From Thermoplasmatales archaeon (GTDB taxonomy: Archaea > Thermoplasmatota > Thermoplasmata > Thermoplasmatales > GCA-001856825), in contig JACWAC010000001.1 in assembly GCA_014874235.1 (NCBI GenBank), positions 1 through 38,894 of the forward strand: a stretch of DNA of 38,894 nucleotides, written 5' to 3'. Positions 15,690 through 23,441 of this stretch are shown piece after piece. The notes beneath the pieces were generated by a model, which saw only the letters and a list, made by a program, of their open reading frames with translations, was not told the origin of the DNA and ran no database searches. Positions within the stretch are counted from its first letter, which is position 1; each line of letters begins with the position of its first letter. A program made the translations under genes and the position numbers.

Positions 15690-17414
15690 ATGAGATATAT
15701 GAGTTCAAAGTTCATTGATCACGAAACAGATGTTCTTATAATAGGAGCGGGAGGGGCAGGCATGAGGGCCGCAATTTCAGCGTTCGACTCCGGTTCAAGA
15801 GTTACCATTCTTTCCAAGTCTCTTCTGGGGAAGGCCCACACGGTGATGGCGGAGGGTGGAATCGCAGCGGCGCTCGCGAATGTAGATTCCAAGGACAGCT
15901 GGGAAGTGCACTTTGCAGACACGATCGAAGAGGGCGTATACATCTCAAACTACAGGATGGCAGAACTGCTTGCCAGGGAAGCACCGGAAAGGGTGAGAGA
16001 ACTCGAGGAATACGGCGCACTTTTCGATAGGACTCCTGAGGGTACGATCATGCAGAGGGCCTTTGGCGCCCATACCTACAGAAGGCTCTGTCACGTCGGC
16101 GACAGGACGGGCCTGGAGATCATCAGGACGCTTGAGGATCAGATATTACACAGGGACATAAAATTCTTTGACGAACTATACGTCACCAAGCTTCTGAAGG
16201 AAGGAAACAGGGTGGTTGGTGCGATTGGTCTCAAGTTGAACACAGGTGATTTTTATGTTTTCAATTCAAAGACTGTTGTCGTTTCCACGGGAGGATGCGG
16301 CAGAATATACAAGGTCACATCCAACTCATGGGAGTCAACAGGGGACGGACTCGGACTTGCCTACGAGGCAGGGGCCGAACTGATGGACATGGAGATGATC
16401 CAGTTCCATCCGACAGGAATGGTATTTCCTCCCGGAGTCAAGGGATTGCTCGTGACAGAAGGCGTGAGGGGAGAGGGTGGAATTCTTTTAAATTCCCAGG
16501 GAGAAAGGTTTATGGAGCGATATTCGCCCAAGAAGATGGAGCTCGATGCAAGAGACATAGTTGCAAGGGCGAACTATGCGGAAATAATGGCAGGTAGAGC
16601 CACTCCTCATGGTGGCGTCTATCTGGATATAACCCACAAGGGCGCTGATTTCATCAAGAGGAAACTGCCAAGCATGTACAAGCAGTACATGGACTTCGCA
16701 GGAGTTGACATCACAAAGGAAAAGATGGAGGTGGCTCCGACCGTCCACTACCAGATGGGAGGGATTCAAGTGGACCCCGAGACAACAGCAACCAATGTCC
16801 CTGGATTGTTTGCCTCTGGAGAAGTTGCGAGCGGACTGCATGGAGCAAACAGACTGGGGGGAAATTCTCTCGCCGACATACTGGTGTTTGGAAAGAGAAG
16901 TGGAGATGGAGCATCAGCTTACGCAAAAAGCGTTTCGATGGGAAAGATAGATGAGGCTGAGGTTTCAAGAGAGATCGAAAGAGTGGAGTCGTTGGTTGGC
17001 AAGGAAGGAATAAATCCGCACAGCATAGCATCAAAACTGGAAGATGCTATGAGTGAACTCGTAGGAATAATCAGGAATGAGGAGAATCTCAGTAAAGCCT
17101 TAGGCATAATCCTAGAACTGAAAGATACTTCAAAGAAATCAGCCGTCCAGGGATCGCTGAAGTACAACAAGGGTCTCCTCCAGGTCCTCGAGCTGCAGTC
17201 AATGCTGACGGCAGCGGAGGCAATAGTCAAGGGCGCGATCGAAAGGAAGGAGAGCAGGGGAGCTCACGCTAGGAGCGACTACCCCAAGAAGAATCCAGAC
17301 ATGAGAAAGAACATAATTTACAAGAAGGGAGAGAATGGAATGAAGATCGAGTGGAGAGAGGTGCCTGCCATGCCGGAAGAACTGAAGAAACTCGTCAATC
17401 CGGAGGAATACTGA
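15690..17414 (+). CDS. sdhA: Succinate dehydrogenase flavoprotein, complex 1 (SdhA1)
   Basis: This catalytic subunit oxidises succinate to fumarate with covalently bound FAD on the cytoplasmic face. It has about 574 residues from ATG 15690; a TTG at 15681 in frame and an ATG at 15699 are alternatives. Seen motifs: the Rossmann FAD motif GAGGAG, KAHTVMAEGG whose His is the site of covalent FAD linkage in this family, the active-site segments QFHPTGM and EGVRGEGGIL, HYQMGGI, and GANRLGGNSLAD near the second FAD contact. The C-terminus carries ESRGAHARSDYP. It overlaps sdhB1 by one base (TGATG). It is clearly distinct from SdhA2 at 19183, so the genome carries two flavoproteins side by side. Fumarate reductase activity cannot be excluded. 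Confidence 0.93.
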   Translation: MRYMSSKFIDHETDVLIIGAGGAGMRAAISAFDSGSRVTILSKSLLGKAHTVMAEGGIAAALANVDSKDSWEVHFADTIEEGVYISNYRMAELLAREAPERVRELEEYGALFDRTPEGTIMQRAFGAHTYRRLCHVGDRTGLEIIRTLEDQILHRDIKFFDELYVTKLLKEGNRVVGAIGLKLNTGDFYVFNSKTVVVSTGGCGRIYKVTSNSWESTGDGLGLAYEAGAELMDMEMIQFHPTGMVFPPGVKGLLVTEGVRGEGGILLNSQGERFMERYSPKKMELDARDIVARANYAEIMAGRATPHGGVYLDITHKGADFIKRKLPSMYKQYMDFAGVDITKEKMEVAPTVHYQMGGIQVDPETTATNVPGLFASGEVASGLHGANRLGGNSLADILVFGKRSGDGASAYAKSVSMGKIDEAEVSREIERVESLVGKEGINPHSIASKLEDAMSELVGIIRNEENLSKALGIILELKDTSKKSAVQGSLKYNKGLLQVLELQSMLTAAEAIVKGAIERKESRGAHARSDYPKKNPDMRKNIIYKKGENGMKIEWREVPAMPEELKKLVNPEEY

Positions 17415-18163
17415 TGGATACGATCACCGTGAGTGTTTACAGACGTGACCCTTCCCTTGAAAAGGAGGGGAAATTCGTGGACTATGAAGTTCCGAGAGAG
17501 GAGGGAATGGTTGTTCTGGATGCAATGAAATACATTGAGAAACACATCGATCCGAGCCTCTCGCTGAGATGGAACTGCATGGCTGGAAAGTGCGGTTCCT
17601 GTTCTGCCGAAATAAATTACAAACCTTCACTGATGTGCAAGGCAAGGATCGACTCTTTAAAGAGCGGAAAGATCAGGGTTTCACCGATCGCAGCCTATCC
17701 ACTGATAAAGGACCTAGTTACGGACGTTTCTGAGAACTGGGCCCTGTTGAAAAGAATTCCAAAATTCACCCCCAGAGAGGGACTGGAGAAACCGTGGAGA
17801 ATTTCACAGGTCGACATAGAACGATCAAAGGAATTCAAGAAGTGCATTGAGTGTTTTCTCTGCCAGGACGTCTGCCACGTCATCAGAGAACACAACTCGG
17901 ATTATTTCGGCCCGAGACACGTCGTCAAGGCCGCATCGCTTGACATGCATCCGCTGGATGCGATCGACAGATCGGAATTCATGAACAAGGATGCTGGACT
18001 CGGCTACTGCAACATTACGAAGTGCTGTACCGAAGTCTGTCCGGAGGAAATTCATATAACCGACAATGCAATAATTCCAGAGAAAGAGAGAGCGGTGAAC
18101 TTATCGTATGACCCGCTGGCGATGCTCGTAAGGTCTAGAAGGAACAAGGGTGGTAAGAAATGA
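17414..18163 (+). CDS. sdhB: Succinate dehydrogenase iron-sulfur protein, complex 1 (SdhB1)
   Basis: It passes electrons from the FAD to the membrane anchor through three clusters. The ATG at 17414 is supported by a GGAGGA Shine-Dalgarno 7 nt upstream, within the sdhA1 end; the frame stays open further upstream but without a better start. The 249-residue product has the [2Fe-2S] set C55, C60, C63 and C75, then C144, C147, C150 and C154, and C199, C205 and C209. The spacing equals that of E. coli SdhB for its [4Fe-4S] and [3Fe-4S] clusters. The stop overlaps the start of the anchor gene (ATGA), so the anchor is coupled to it. Confidence 0.94.
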   Translation: MDTITVSVYRRDPSLEKEGKFVDYEVPREEGMVVLDAMKYIEKHIDPSLSLRWNCMAGKCGSCSAEINYKPSLMCKARIDSLKSGKIRVSPIAAYPLIKDLVTDVSENWALLKRIPKFTPREGLEKPWRISQVDIERSKEFKKCIECFLCQDVCHVIREHNSDYFGPRHVVKAASLDMHPLDAIDRSEFMNKDAGLGYCNITKCCTEVCPEEIHITDNAIIPEKERAVNLSYDPLAMLVRSRRNKGGKK

Positions 18164-18879
18164 GAGCGGCAAATGAGACTGGACTCAGGCACATAATTCC
18201 ACCGGAATTCCTTGAGCCAAACTGGAGGTTCTGGTCATTCGTTTTCATATCGATTCTGGGCTCTTACCTCATTATTGCTTACAAGGTACCGGTGTATGAT
18301 GGACTCACGGACCCTTTCTACACTCCGACCGTCCTGATCCTTCCACTCGTTGTTCTATTCAGATTGACGTGCTATGCGTACAGGAAGGATTATCACAGAC
18401 ACCTCTTCTACCATCCGAACAGCTGCGCTGCTGACGTTCGCCTCGACGGGAAGAAGAGAGGCTATTCGGGAGAAACCGGATTCTTCAGGGTGGAGAATCT
18501 TCACAGGTATTTCATGTACACGGCATGGGGAGTGCTTCCGTTCTTCTACTACGACATATATCATTCGATTGTATATACGGGAGCAATCACCGTCAGTCTC
18601 GGTACCGTGATTCTGGCAATAAACGCCATTGCTGTGACCATCTACACATTCTCCTGTCACTCCGTAAGGCATCTCATAGGAGGGTACAAGGATTGCGTAA
18701 ACTGCCCGGCCAACCAGAACAGTAAGAACTCCCTCTACAGACTTCAGTCCAGATTGAACGGTCATCACGAAGCGATCGCCTGGACGAGCCTGATAATGTT
18801 CGTGTTCGTTGACCTGTTCATCCGGGGAATGATCGCTGGATTCGTACCAAACATTCTTCTCATCCACATGGGGTTGTGA
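18160..18879 (+). CDS. Sdh1-type large single membrane anchor of succinate dehydrogenase
   Basis: The 239-residue membrane protein has about five hydrophobic helices (near 24-42, 55-70, 118-138, 142-164, 205-228). It does not look like SdhC or SdhD. It does resemble, from memory, the anchor of the actinobacterial Sdh1 complexes, which shares the stretches RLTCYxYRKxYxR, ENLHRYFxY, YTxSCHSxRHxxGG and SRLNxxHxxxAW. Here these hold C71, H79, H81, H115, C166, H167, H171, H202 and H203. I recall that a published mycobacterial Sdh1 structure reported a membrane-embedded Rieske-type cluster in its anchor. If so, the Cys/His pairs here are candidate ligands, but the assignment needs checking. It starts within the sdhB1 stop and is followed 3 nt later by a 56-codon gene. 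Confidence 0.72.
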   Translation: MRAANETGLRHIIPPEFLEPNWRFWSFVFISILGSYLIIAYKVPVYDGLTDPFYTPTVLILPLVVLFRLTCYAYRKDYHRHLFYHPNSCAADVRLDGKKRGYSGETGFFRVENLHRYFMYTAWGVLPFFYYDIYHSIVYTGAITVSLGTVILAINAIAVTIYTFSCHSVRHLIGGYKDCVNCPANQNSKNSLYRLQSRLNGHHEAIAWTSLIMFVFVDLFIRGMIAGFVPNILLIHMGL

Positions 18880-18882
18880 GAG

Positions 18883-19053
18883 ATGTTCAAGATACTCCCC
18901 ACCAGGTACAGGTACCCGCTCTTCTTCCTGGGCATACTCCTGATGGAGATAACTGGCGTCCTTTACAAAACGATAGACCTCGGGAAGTATACCGTAGAAG
19001 GGATGGTCGTCACGGGATTCATCGTATTCGCCTTCTCAATTTTGGCCACTTAA
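18883..19053 (+). CDS. 56-residue two-helix membrane protein at the end of the sdh1 operon
   Basis: An ATG 3 nt after the anchor stop opens a 56-codon frame ending TAA. The product begins MFKILPTRYRYP, a basic cytoplasmic-type N-terminus. It then has a first hydrophobic segment (about 11-28, LFFLGILLMEITGVL), a short polar loop with KTIDLGKYTVEG, and a second hydrophobic segment (about 41-55). The tight spacing, the same strand and the two-helix topology point to a real subunit or assembly factor of the Sdh1-like complex. It has no Cys or His, so it would not bind heme or a cluster by itself. It is too short for routine gene calling and I do not recognise a family. Coding evidence is positional and topological. 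Confidence 0.6.
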   Translation: MFKILPTRYRYPLFFLGILLMEITGVLYKTIDLGKYTVEGMVVTGFIVFAFSILAT

Positions 19054-19097
19054 TTTATCCAGCTAGGTTGGCTGATATTGAGCCATATTCCAATAAA

Positions 19098-19106
19098 TTT
19101 TTGTTT
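19098..19106 (+). terminator. T-rich stretch after the sdh1 operon
   Basis: TTTTTGTTT lies 45 nt after the stop of the 56-codon gene and before the promoter of the next operon. Archaeal RNA polymerase ends transcripts at such U-rich runs without needing a hairpin. The assignment is positional. Confidence 0.4.
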
Positions 19107-19110
19107 AATC

Positions 19111-19131
19111 GCACTAAATTTAGTTTAGTGC
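19111..19131. promoter_or_regulatory. Perfect inverted repeat upstream of the sdhA2 promoter (candidate operator)
   Basis: Arms GCACTAAA (19111-19118) and TTTAGTGC (19124-19131) form a perfect 8-bp dyad around TTTAG. It ends 13 bp before the TATA box of the second sdh operon, the usual place for an archaeal regulator that helps or blocks TFB/TBP recruitment. No matching dyad was seen before sdhA1 or nuoA, so the site would set the second SDH apart in its control. Confidence 0.55.
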
Positions 19132-19144
19132 CAAAAACTGAGAA

Positions 19145-19152
19145 TTTTTATA
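19145..19152 (+). promoter_or_regulatory. TATA box of the sdhA2 operon
   Basis: TTTTTATA is centred near 19148.5, which predicts a transcript start near 19174 and a leader of up to about 9 nt before the TTG at 19183. Confidence 0.55.
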
Positions 19153-19182
19153 TCGTCAAGAACTTTCTAAACAGGGATCTAT

Positions 19183-20898
19183 TTGGTAGAAATCTTCGAT
19201 TACGATTTAGTCATAATTGGTTCCGGTCTGGCAGGCCTTAGGGCATCCATAGAGGCTGCCAAAACTGGAAATGGGAAGTTGAAAATTGCTATTATTGCAA
19301 AAAATCAGCTGATGAGACCGCACTCGATTTCTGCTGAGGGTGGTTCCGCCGCAGTTCTGTACACGGACGAAGGAGATTCATTCGATCTTCACGCTTACGA
19401 TACCGTGAAGGGATCAGATTACCTGTGCGACCAGGACGTTGTCGAATATTTTGTCAGGCAGGCTCCACTAGACATCCTTGAACTTGAGCACTGGGGGATA
19501 CCCTGGGCGAGGAGGGATGACGGAAGGGTAGCGCAACGACCTTTTGGAGGACATTCATATCCAAGGGCAACTTTCGCAGCGGACAGGACTGGTTTCTACG
19601 AGGTTCACGGCCTTTACGATACGATGTTGAAATACGAGAACATCGACAAATTCCACGAGCAATTTGTCTACGATTTTATCATCGAGGACAACAAATTCAA
19701 GGGGGTAACGGCGTTTGATATTCCAACGGGAGAGATCAGGATATTCAAAGCGAGGGCTGGGATAGTTGCGACGGGTGGTCTGGGAAGATTGTTCGGTTAC
19801 ACAACTTATTCACACCTTGTCACCGGAGATGGACTTGCGATCGCACTCAGACGCGGGATGAGGCTCAAGGACATAGAGTTTGTACAGTTCCACCCGACGG
19901 GTCTGGTACCCTCGGGGATACTGATAACTGAAGGGGTGAGAGGCGACGGCGGTATACTAAGGAACGCGAAAGGGGAGAGATTCATGGAGAAATATGCTCC
20001 AACGAAAAAGGACCTCGCCCCGAGGGACATAGTATCCAGAAGCATGATGACAGAGATACTCGAGGGAAAAGGTTTCAAGGGACCAAATGGACTCGATTAC
20101 CTATTGCTGGACTTTTCTGCAATTGGTGCCGAAAAGATAAAGGAAAAACTATCACAGGTGAGAGAGATAGGGAATCACTATGTTGGATTAGACCCTGTTG
20201 ATTCACCTCTGCCGGTAAGACCATCTGCACATTACACAATGGGTGGAATTGACGTCACTCGAACGGGATTCACCGGAGTGACTGGACTCTGGGCTGCTGG
20301 AGAAGCTGCGTGCCTGTCCATTCATGGATCCAACAGACTTGGGGCCAACTCAACAAGTGAATGCGTTGTTTTTGGAAAGATAGCGGGCGAAGATTCTGCC
20401 AAGTGGCTTCTTTCCGACATCAGCACAATAAATCTTTCAGAGGGAGAGAGGTCGCATGCAGAGAATTTTGTCGCAGATGCCTACAAGGACAAGGGGGACA
20501 ACGATCCTTACGAGATTAAGAGAGTGCTCTGGTCCACGATGGACAAGGACGCTTATGTCTTCAGGAACGAGAGGGACCTTACAGAGGGATTGAAAATTAT
20601 AAAAGGTCTCATAGATAGGAGTGGAAAAATTTCAATTTCTGAGAAGGGCAATGTGTATAACCAGAACCTCATCGCATCTCTCGAGATGAAGAATCTGGTT
20701 GAGCTTGCTGAGGTCGTCGTGAACAGCGCTCTTGAGAGAAGGGAGAGCAGGGGTTCCCATTTCAGAACAGACTATCCCAAGAGGGACGATGAGAATTATC
20801 TCAAACACACAATCGCTCAGAGAGCCAATGGTGGTTTGCAGATCACCTACCGTCCGGTCACGCTTACAAAGTGGAAGCCTGAGGCGAGGGTCTACTGA
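19183..20898 (+). CDS. sdhA: Succinate dehydrogenase flavoprotein, complex 2 (SdhA2)
   Basis: This is the second succinate dehydrogenase or fumarate reductase flavoprotein of the window, 571 residues. It has the FAD Rossmann motif GSGLAG at 14-19, RPHSISAEGG with H47 as the likely covalent FAD site, active-site segments QFHPTGL and EGVRGDGGIL, HYTMGGI, and GSNRLGANSTSE. The C-terminus has ESRGSHFRTDYP. TTG at 19183 is the chosen start: no in-frame ATG or GTG precedes the FAD motif and a TATA element sits 34 nt upstream. It leads a classical A-C-D-B operon, unlike the A-B-anchor order of complex 1. It probably works as a classical quinone-linked SDH. Confidence 0.92.
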   Translation: MVEIFDYDLVIIGSGLAGLRASIEAAKTGNGKLKIAIIAKNQLMRPHSISAEGGSAAVLYTDEGDSFDLHAYDTVKGSDYLCDQDVVEYFVRQAPLDILELEHWGIPWARRDDGRVAQRPFGGHSYPRATFAADRTGFYEVHGLYDTMLKYENIDKFHEQFVYDFIIEDNKFKGVTAFDIPTGEIRIFKARAGIVATGGLGRLFGYTTYSHLVTGDGLAIALRRGMRLKDIEFVQFHPTGLVPSGILITEGVRGDGGILRNAKGERFMEKYAPTKKDLAPRDIVSRSMMTEILEGKGFKGPNGLDYLLLDFSAIGAEKIKEKLSQVREIGNHYVGLDPVDSPLPVRPSAHYTMGGIDVTRTGFTGVTGLWAAGEAACLSIHGSNRLGANSTSECVVFGKIAGEDSAKWLLSDISTINLSEGERSHAENFVADAYKDKGDNDPYEIKRVLWSTMDKDAYVFRNERDLTEGLKIIKGLIDRSGKISISEKGNVYNQNLIASLEMKNLVELAEVVVNSALERRESRGSHFRTDYPKRDDENYLKHTIAQRANGGLQITYRPVTLTKWKPEARVY

Positions 20899-20907
20899 GG
20901 TGATATT

Positions 20908-21357
20908 ATGACGATCGAAAACAAGAAAGGATGGATTTCGTGGTTTAACCCCTTCAAGTACGGAACAGACAGATGGATGTACGCTCTCCACAGGTTGACG
21001 GGAATTGCACTGGGCCTTTACCTAATAGCTCACGTTTGGGAAACATCAAACATACTGAATGGACCTGTTACATGGAACAAAATAATGGTCGACCTAGATT
21101 ATCCATTCGGTGCACACTACGGTCCGTATATTCTATCACTGATATTGCTGGTGGCTGTATATCACGCAATGAATGGTATTAGGCTGACGATAGTGGAAAA
21201 TGGCCTTATGCTGCCGAAGCCGTACAGACCCGAGTTCCCATACAAAGCTAAATCCCTCAGGGGACTGAACAATCTCCTCAAGATCGTCCTGGGTATCTTT
21301 ATGATAGTGATCAGCATTGTTGGGGTATACTACATTTTCACGGGGGCGGTTCTGTGA
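20908..21357 (+). CDS. sdhC: Succinate dehydrogenase cytochrome b subunit SdhC2
   Basis: This membrane anchor binds heme b and contributes to the quinone site. The 149-residue product has three membrane helices and the family signature HRLTGIALGLYLIAHVW, with H28 and H42, and a second motif YHAMNGIRL with H86. In SdhC proteins, histidines in these helices supply heme ligands; H86 is the best candidate here by position. It lies 9 bp after sdhA2 with a GAGGTGAT Shine-Dalgarno just before the ATG. Its stop overlaps the sdhD2 start (GTGA). The C-terminal tail is hydrophobic to the end. Confidence 0.88.
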   Translation: MTIENKKGWISWFNPFKYGTDRWMYALHRLTGIALGLYLIAHVWETSNILNGPVTWNKIMVDLDYPFGAHYGPYILSLILLVAVYHAMNGIRLTIVENGLMLPKPYRPEFPYKAKSLRGLNNLLKIVLGIFMIVISIVGVYYIFTGAVL

Positions 21358-21755
21358 GAGAGTCTCAGATAATGTTCATGCAGTACCTGACGGGATTGCT
21401 CATAGTGGTCTTTGGATCTTTCCATTTCCTGCTGATTAGCGTACTATCCCCAGCTCCAGACAAGATTCTTTACATATACAACAGTTCAACCACCGTACAC
21501 GCACTCGTAGGGGGAACTTTGTTCTACGCCAATGTAAAGGCAGTATACACCTCACTGGCGTGGGGATCTGTGCTAGAGCTGCTACTTACTTTCCTGGTGT
21601 TTCACGTTTTCAATGGATTTAGGACGATACTCTCCGAGCAATTCCCCGGAGGACGGGCTGAGAAGTTCATCACCTATTCCTTGCTCATAATCGCACTGAT
21701 CGTTTTCATATGGGGATCGAGAACTGTTGTAGTTGCACTGAACGGAGGTCTCTGA
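21354..21755 (+). CDS. sdhD: Succinate dehydrogenase membrane anchor subunit SdhD2
   Basis: This second anchor pairs with SdhC2. The 133-residue product has three predicted helices, with H24 in GSFHFLL and H84 in FHVFNGFR, the SdhD-type motif. It is recognised mainly by that motif and by its place between sdhC2 and sdhB2. The start is a GTG overlapping the sdhC2 stop by 4 nt, so translation is coupled. An internal ATG at codon 7 is a less likely start because it would break the overlap. Its stop is 1 nt before the sdhB2 ATG. Confidence 0.83.
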   Translation: MRESQIMFMQYLTGLLIVVFGSFHFLLISVLSPAPDKILYIYNSSTTVHALVGGTLFYANVKAVYTSLAWGSVLELLLTFLVFHVFNGFRTILSEQFPGGRAEKFITYSLLIIALIVFIWGSRTVVVALNGGL

Positions 21756-21756
21756 T

Positions 21757-22560
21757 ATGCAGGAAATTGCACTCAAAGGATTTGGAGAAACTGTGAAGAC
21801 GGTGACCTTCCGGATAAGAAGGTATGACCCAGAGAAGCAGGAACTTCCAAAGTATATGGAATACAAGATCCCGGTCCAGATGGGAATGACCGTTCTTGAC
21901 GGAATACTCTACATAAAGGAGCACTTGGACCACTCACTCTCCACCAGATACTCTTGCAGAATGGGAATATGCGGTTCTTGCGGTATGATCATTAACGGCA
22001 AGGAGAAACTCGCATGCCAGACGCAGATTCTAGAGCTTGGAAAAGACCTGATAAAGGTCGATCCCATGGGCAATTACGGAATCGTGAAAGACCTGGTTCC
22101 GGATCTCTCAAATCTATTCAGGAATCACGAGAAGGTGAAACCGTACATAATCAGGGAAGAGGAGGAACCGAAGAGCGAGTACCTTCAGACTCCAGCCCAG
22201 AGAGAAGAGTATGCGATGTTCACCGACTGCATTCTCTGCGGTATGTGTCTATCCGCCTGCCCAACCAGCGCCACGGACGAGTTATACTTGGGTCCCCAGG
22301 CACTGGCGCAGGGGTTCAGGTACATTTCGGACAACAGGGACCTGGGCTTCAACGAGAGACTGAACGTTCTTGACTCGAAACAAGGAGTGTGGAGATGCCA
22401 CTTTTCTGGAGCATGTTCAGAGGTCTGTCCAAAAGGGGTGGACCCTGCACTAGCCATTCAACTCCTACGACAGGTGATGACTACAAACGTGTTTGTCAAG
22501 TTCAAGCAAAAAGGAACGGCCAACGCACCAGAAAGAAAGTCGGTATCAGGCGTTTCTTGA
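21757..22560 (+). CDS. sdhB: Succinate dehydrogenase iron-sulfur protein, complex 2 (SdhB2)
   Basis: It carries the three-cluster electron wire of the second SDH. The 267 residues hold the [2Fe-2S] set C67, C72, C75 and C87 (CRMGICGSCG), the ferredoxin-type set C158, C161, C164 and C168 (CILCGMCLSACP), and C214, C220 and C224 (WRCHFSGACSEVCPKG). The last set is close in wording to E. coli SdhB, unlike SdhB1. It is the last gene of the sdh2 operon. The nuoA promoter lies in the 61-bp gap that follows, so complex I can be expressed on its own, though read-through is possible. Confidence 0.94.
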   Translation: MQEIALKGFGETVKTVTFRIRRYDPEKQELPKYMEYKIPVQMGMTVLDGILYIKEHLDHSLSTRYSCRMGICGSCGMIINGKEKLACQTQILELGKDLIKVDPMGNYGIVKDLVPDLSNLFRNHEKVKPYIIREEEEPKSEYLQTPAQREEYAMFTDCILCGMCLSACPTSATDELYLGPQALAQGFRYISDNRDLGFNERLNVLDSKQGVWRCHFSGACSEVCPKGVDPALAIQLLRQVMTTNVFVKFKQKGTANAPERKSVSGVS

Positions 22561-22591
22561 TGCCGAATTTTTCAAGCAGAAACCAGATAAC

Positions 22592-22600
22592 ATATAAATT
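22592..22600 (+). promoter_or_regulatory. TATA box of the nuo operon
   Basis: ATATAAATT is centred at about 22596, 25-26 nt before the nuoA ATG at 22622, as for a leaderless transcript. It separates nuo from the sdh2 operon. Confidence 0.6.
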
Positions 22601-22621
22601 TGATAATTCACTTGAGGATGG

Positions 22622-22993
22622 ATGAGCATGACCCCTGAGTTGGCTGCCCTTGCTCTGGCAGTCGTTATTGTACCTATAATAATTGCGATACTGCTCGGAA
22701 CGGCACATCACTTTTCCCCTAAAGCATACGGAAAATACACTCACGATACCTATGAGTGCGGAGAGGTCTCCGTTGGTGACTTTCAGTCGCCCCTGCCACT
22801 TCAGTATTACTTCTTCGTAATGGCATTCGTAGTCTTCGATGTCGACTTCATCCTTCTGCTTCCATGGGCAGGTTCCGTCAGAGCACTCGGAACTGGAATC
22901 TTCCTCGACGTGACTCTGTTTATCGCCATAATGCTTGCTGGACTGTTATATGCATCGAAGAAGGGATACATGAGGTGGTCGAGTGTCGGATAA
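22622..22993 (+). CDS. nuoA: NADH-quinone oxidoreductase subunit A
   Basis: This small membrane subunit of complex I helps to shape the quinone tunnel. The 123-residue product has three helices and the signature loop TYECGEVSVGDFQ, with a Cys as in NuoA/ND3, plus FVVFDVDFILLLPWA. It starts at the first ATG downstream of the TATA box. It overlaps nuoB by 11 bp, the first of several overlaps that tie all twelve nuo genes into one operon. Confidence 0.93.
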   Translation: MSMTPELAALALAVVIVPIIIAILLGTAHHFSPKAYGKYTHDTYECGEVSVGDFQSPLPLQYYFFVMAFVVFDVDFILLLPWAGSVRALGTGIFLDVTLFIAIMLAGLLYASKKGYMRWSSVG

Positions 22994-23441
22994 TATTCTC
23001 GTTACTACCCTCGATGAGGCTCTCAAGTGGGGAACGGGCAAATCGCTCTGGCCTTTCACCTTCGGACTCGCATGCTGCGCTATAGAAATGATGAGTGCTA
23101 TGGGCTCAGATTACGACTGGGCTAGATTTGGTTCTGACGTCTTCAGGGACTCGCCGAGACAATCCGACCTAATGATAGTTTCTGGAACCGTCACTAAGAA
23201 GATGGCCCCAAGGATAAGGAGACTCTACGATCAAATGGCCTTCCCGAAGTTCGTCATCTCCATGGGAGCCTGCGCTTCAGCAGGGGGCCCCTACGTGAGA
23301 GGTTACTCCGTAGTAGATGGCGTAGACCAGGTAGTGCCCGTGGATGTATATGTCTACGGATGCCCTCCAAGACCCGAGGCACTGATACAGGCCCTCAAGA
23401 TGCTCCAGGACAGGATCGTTGCGGGGAAGGTGAAACATTGA
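22983..23441 (+). CDS. nuoB: NADH-quinone oxidoreductase subunit B
   Basis: NuoB carries cluster N2, which hands electrons to quinone. The 152-residue product has the ligands C31, C32, C97 and C127 (GLACCAIEM, GACASAGGPY, YGCPPRPEA), all conserved. It is short of the extended tails seen in some bacteria. The start is a GTG inside the end of nuoA. The stop TGA overlaps the TTG start of nuoC. Confidence 0.96.
   Translation: MSDNILVTTLDEALKWGTGKSLWPFTFGLACCAIEMMSAMGSDYDWARFGSDVFRDSPRQSDLMIVSGTVTKKMAPRIRRLYDQMAFPKFVISMGACASAGGPYVRGYSVVDGVDQVVPVDVYVYGCPPRPEALIQALKMLQDRIVAGKVKH

Noticed and set aside
15665..15718. 17-codon frame starting at ATG 15665 overlapping the sdhA1 start, a possible leader peptide
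   Set aside because: It lies only about 15 nt from the TATA centre, so it would begin upstream of the predicted transcript start; no regulatory codons stand out.
19111..19131. The inverted repeat as a bacterial-style intrinsic terminator for the sdh1 operon
   Set aside because: It is followed by CAAAAAC and not a T-run on the plus strand; the T-rich stretch lies before it. An operator fits better.
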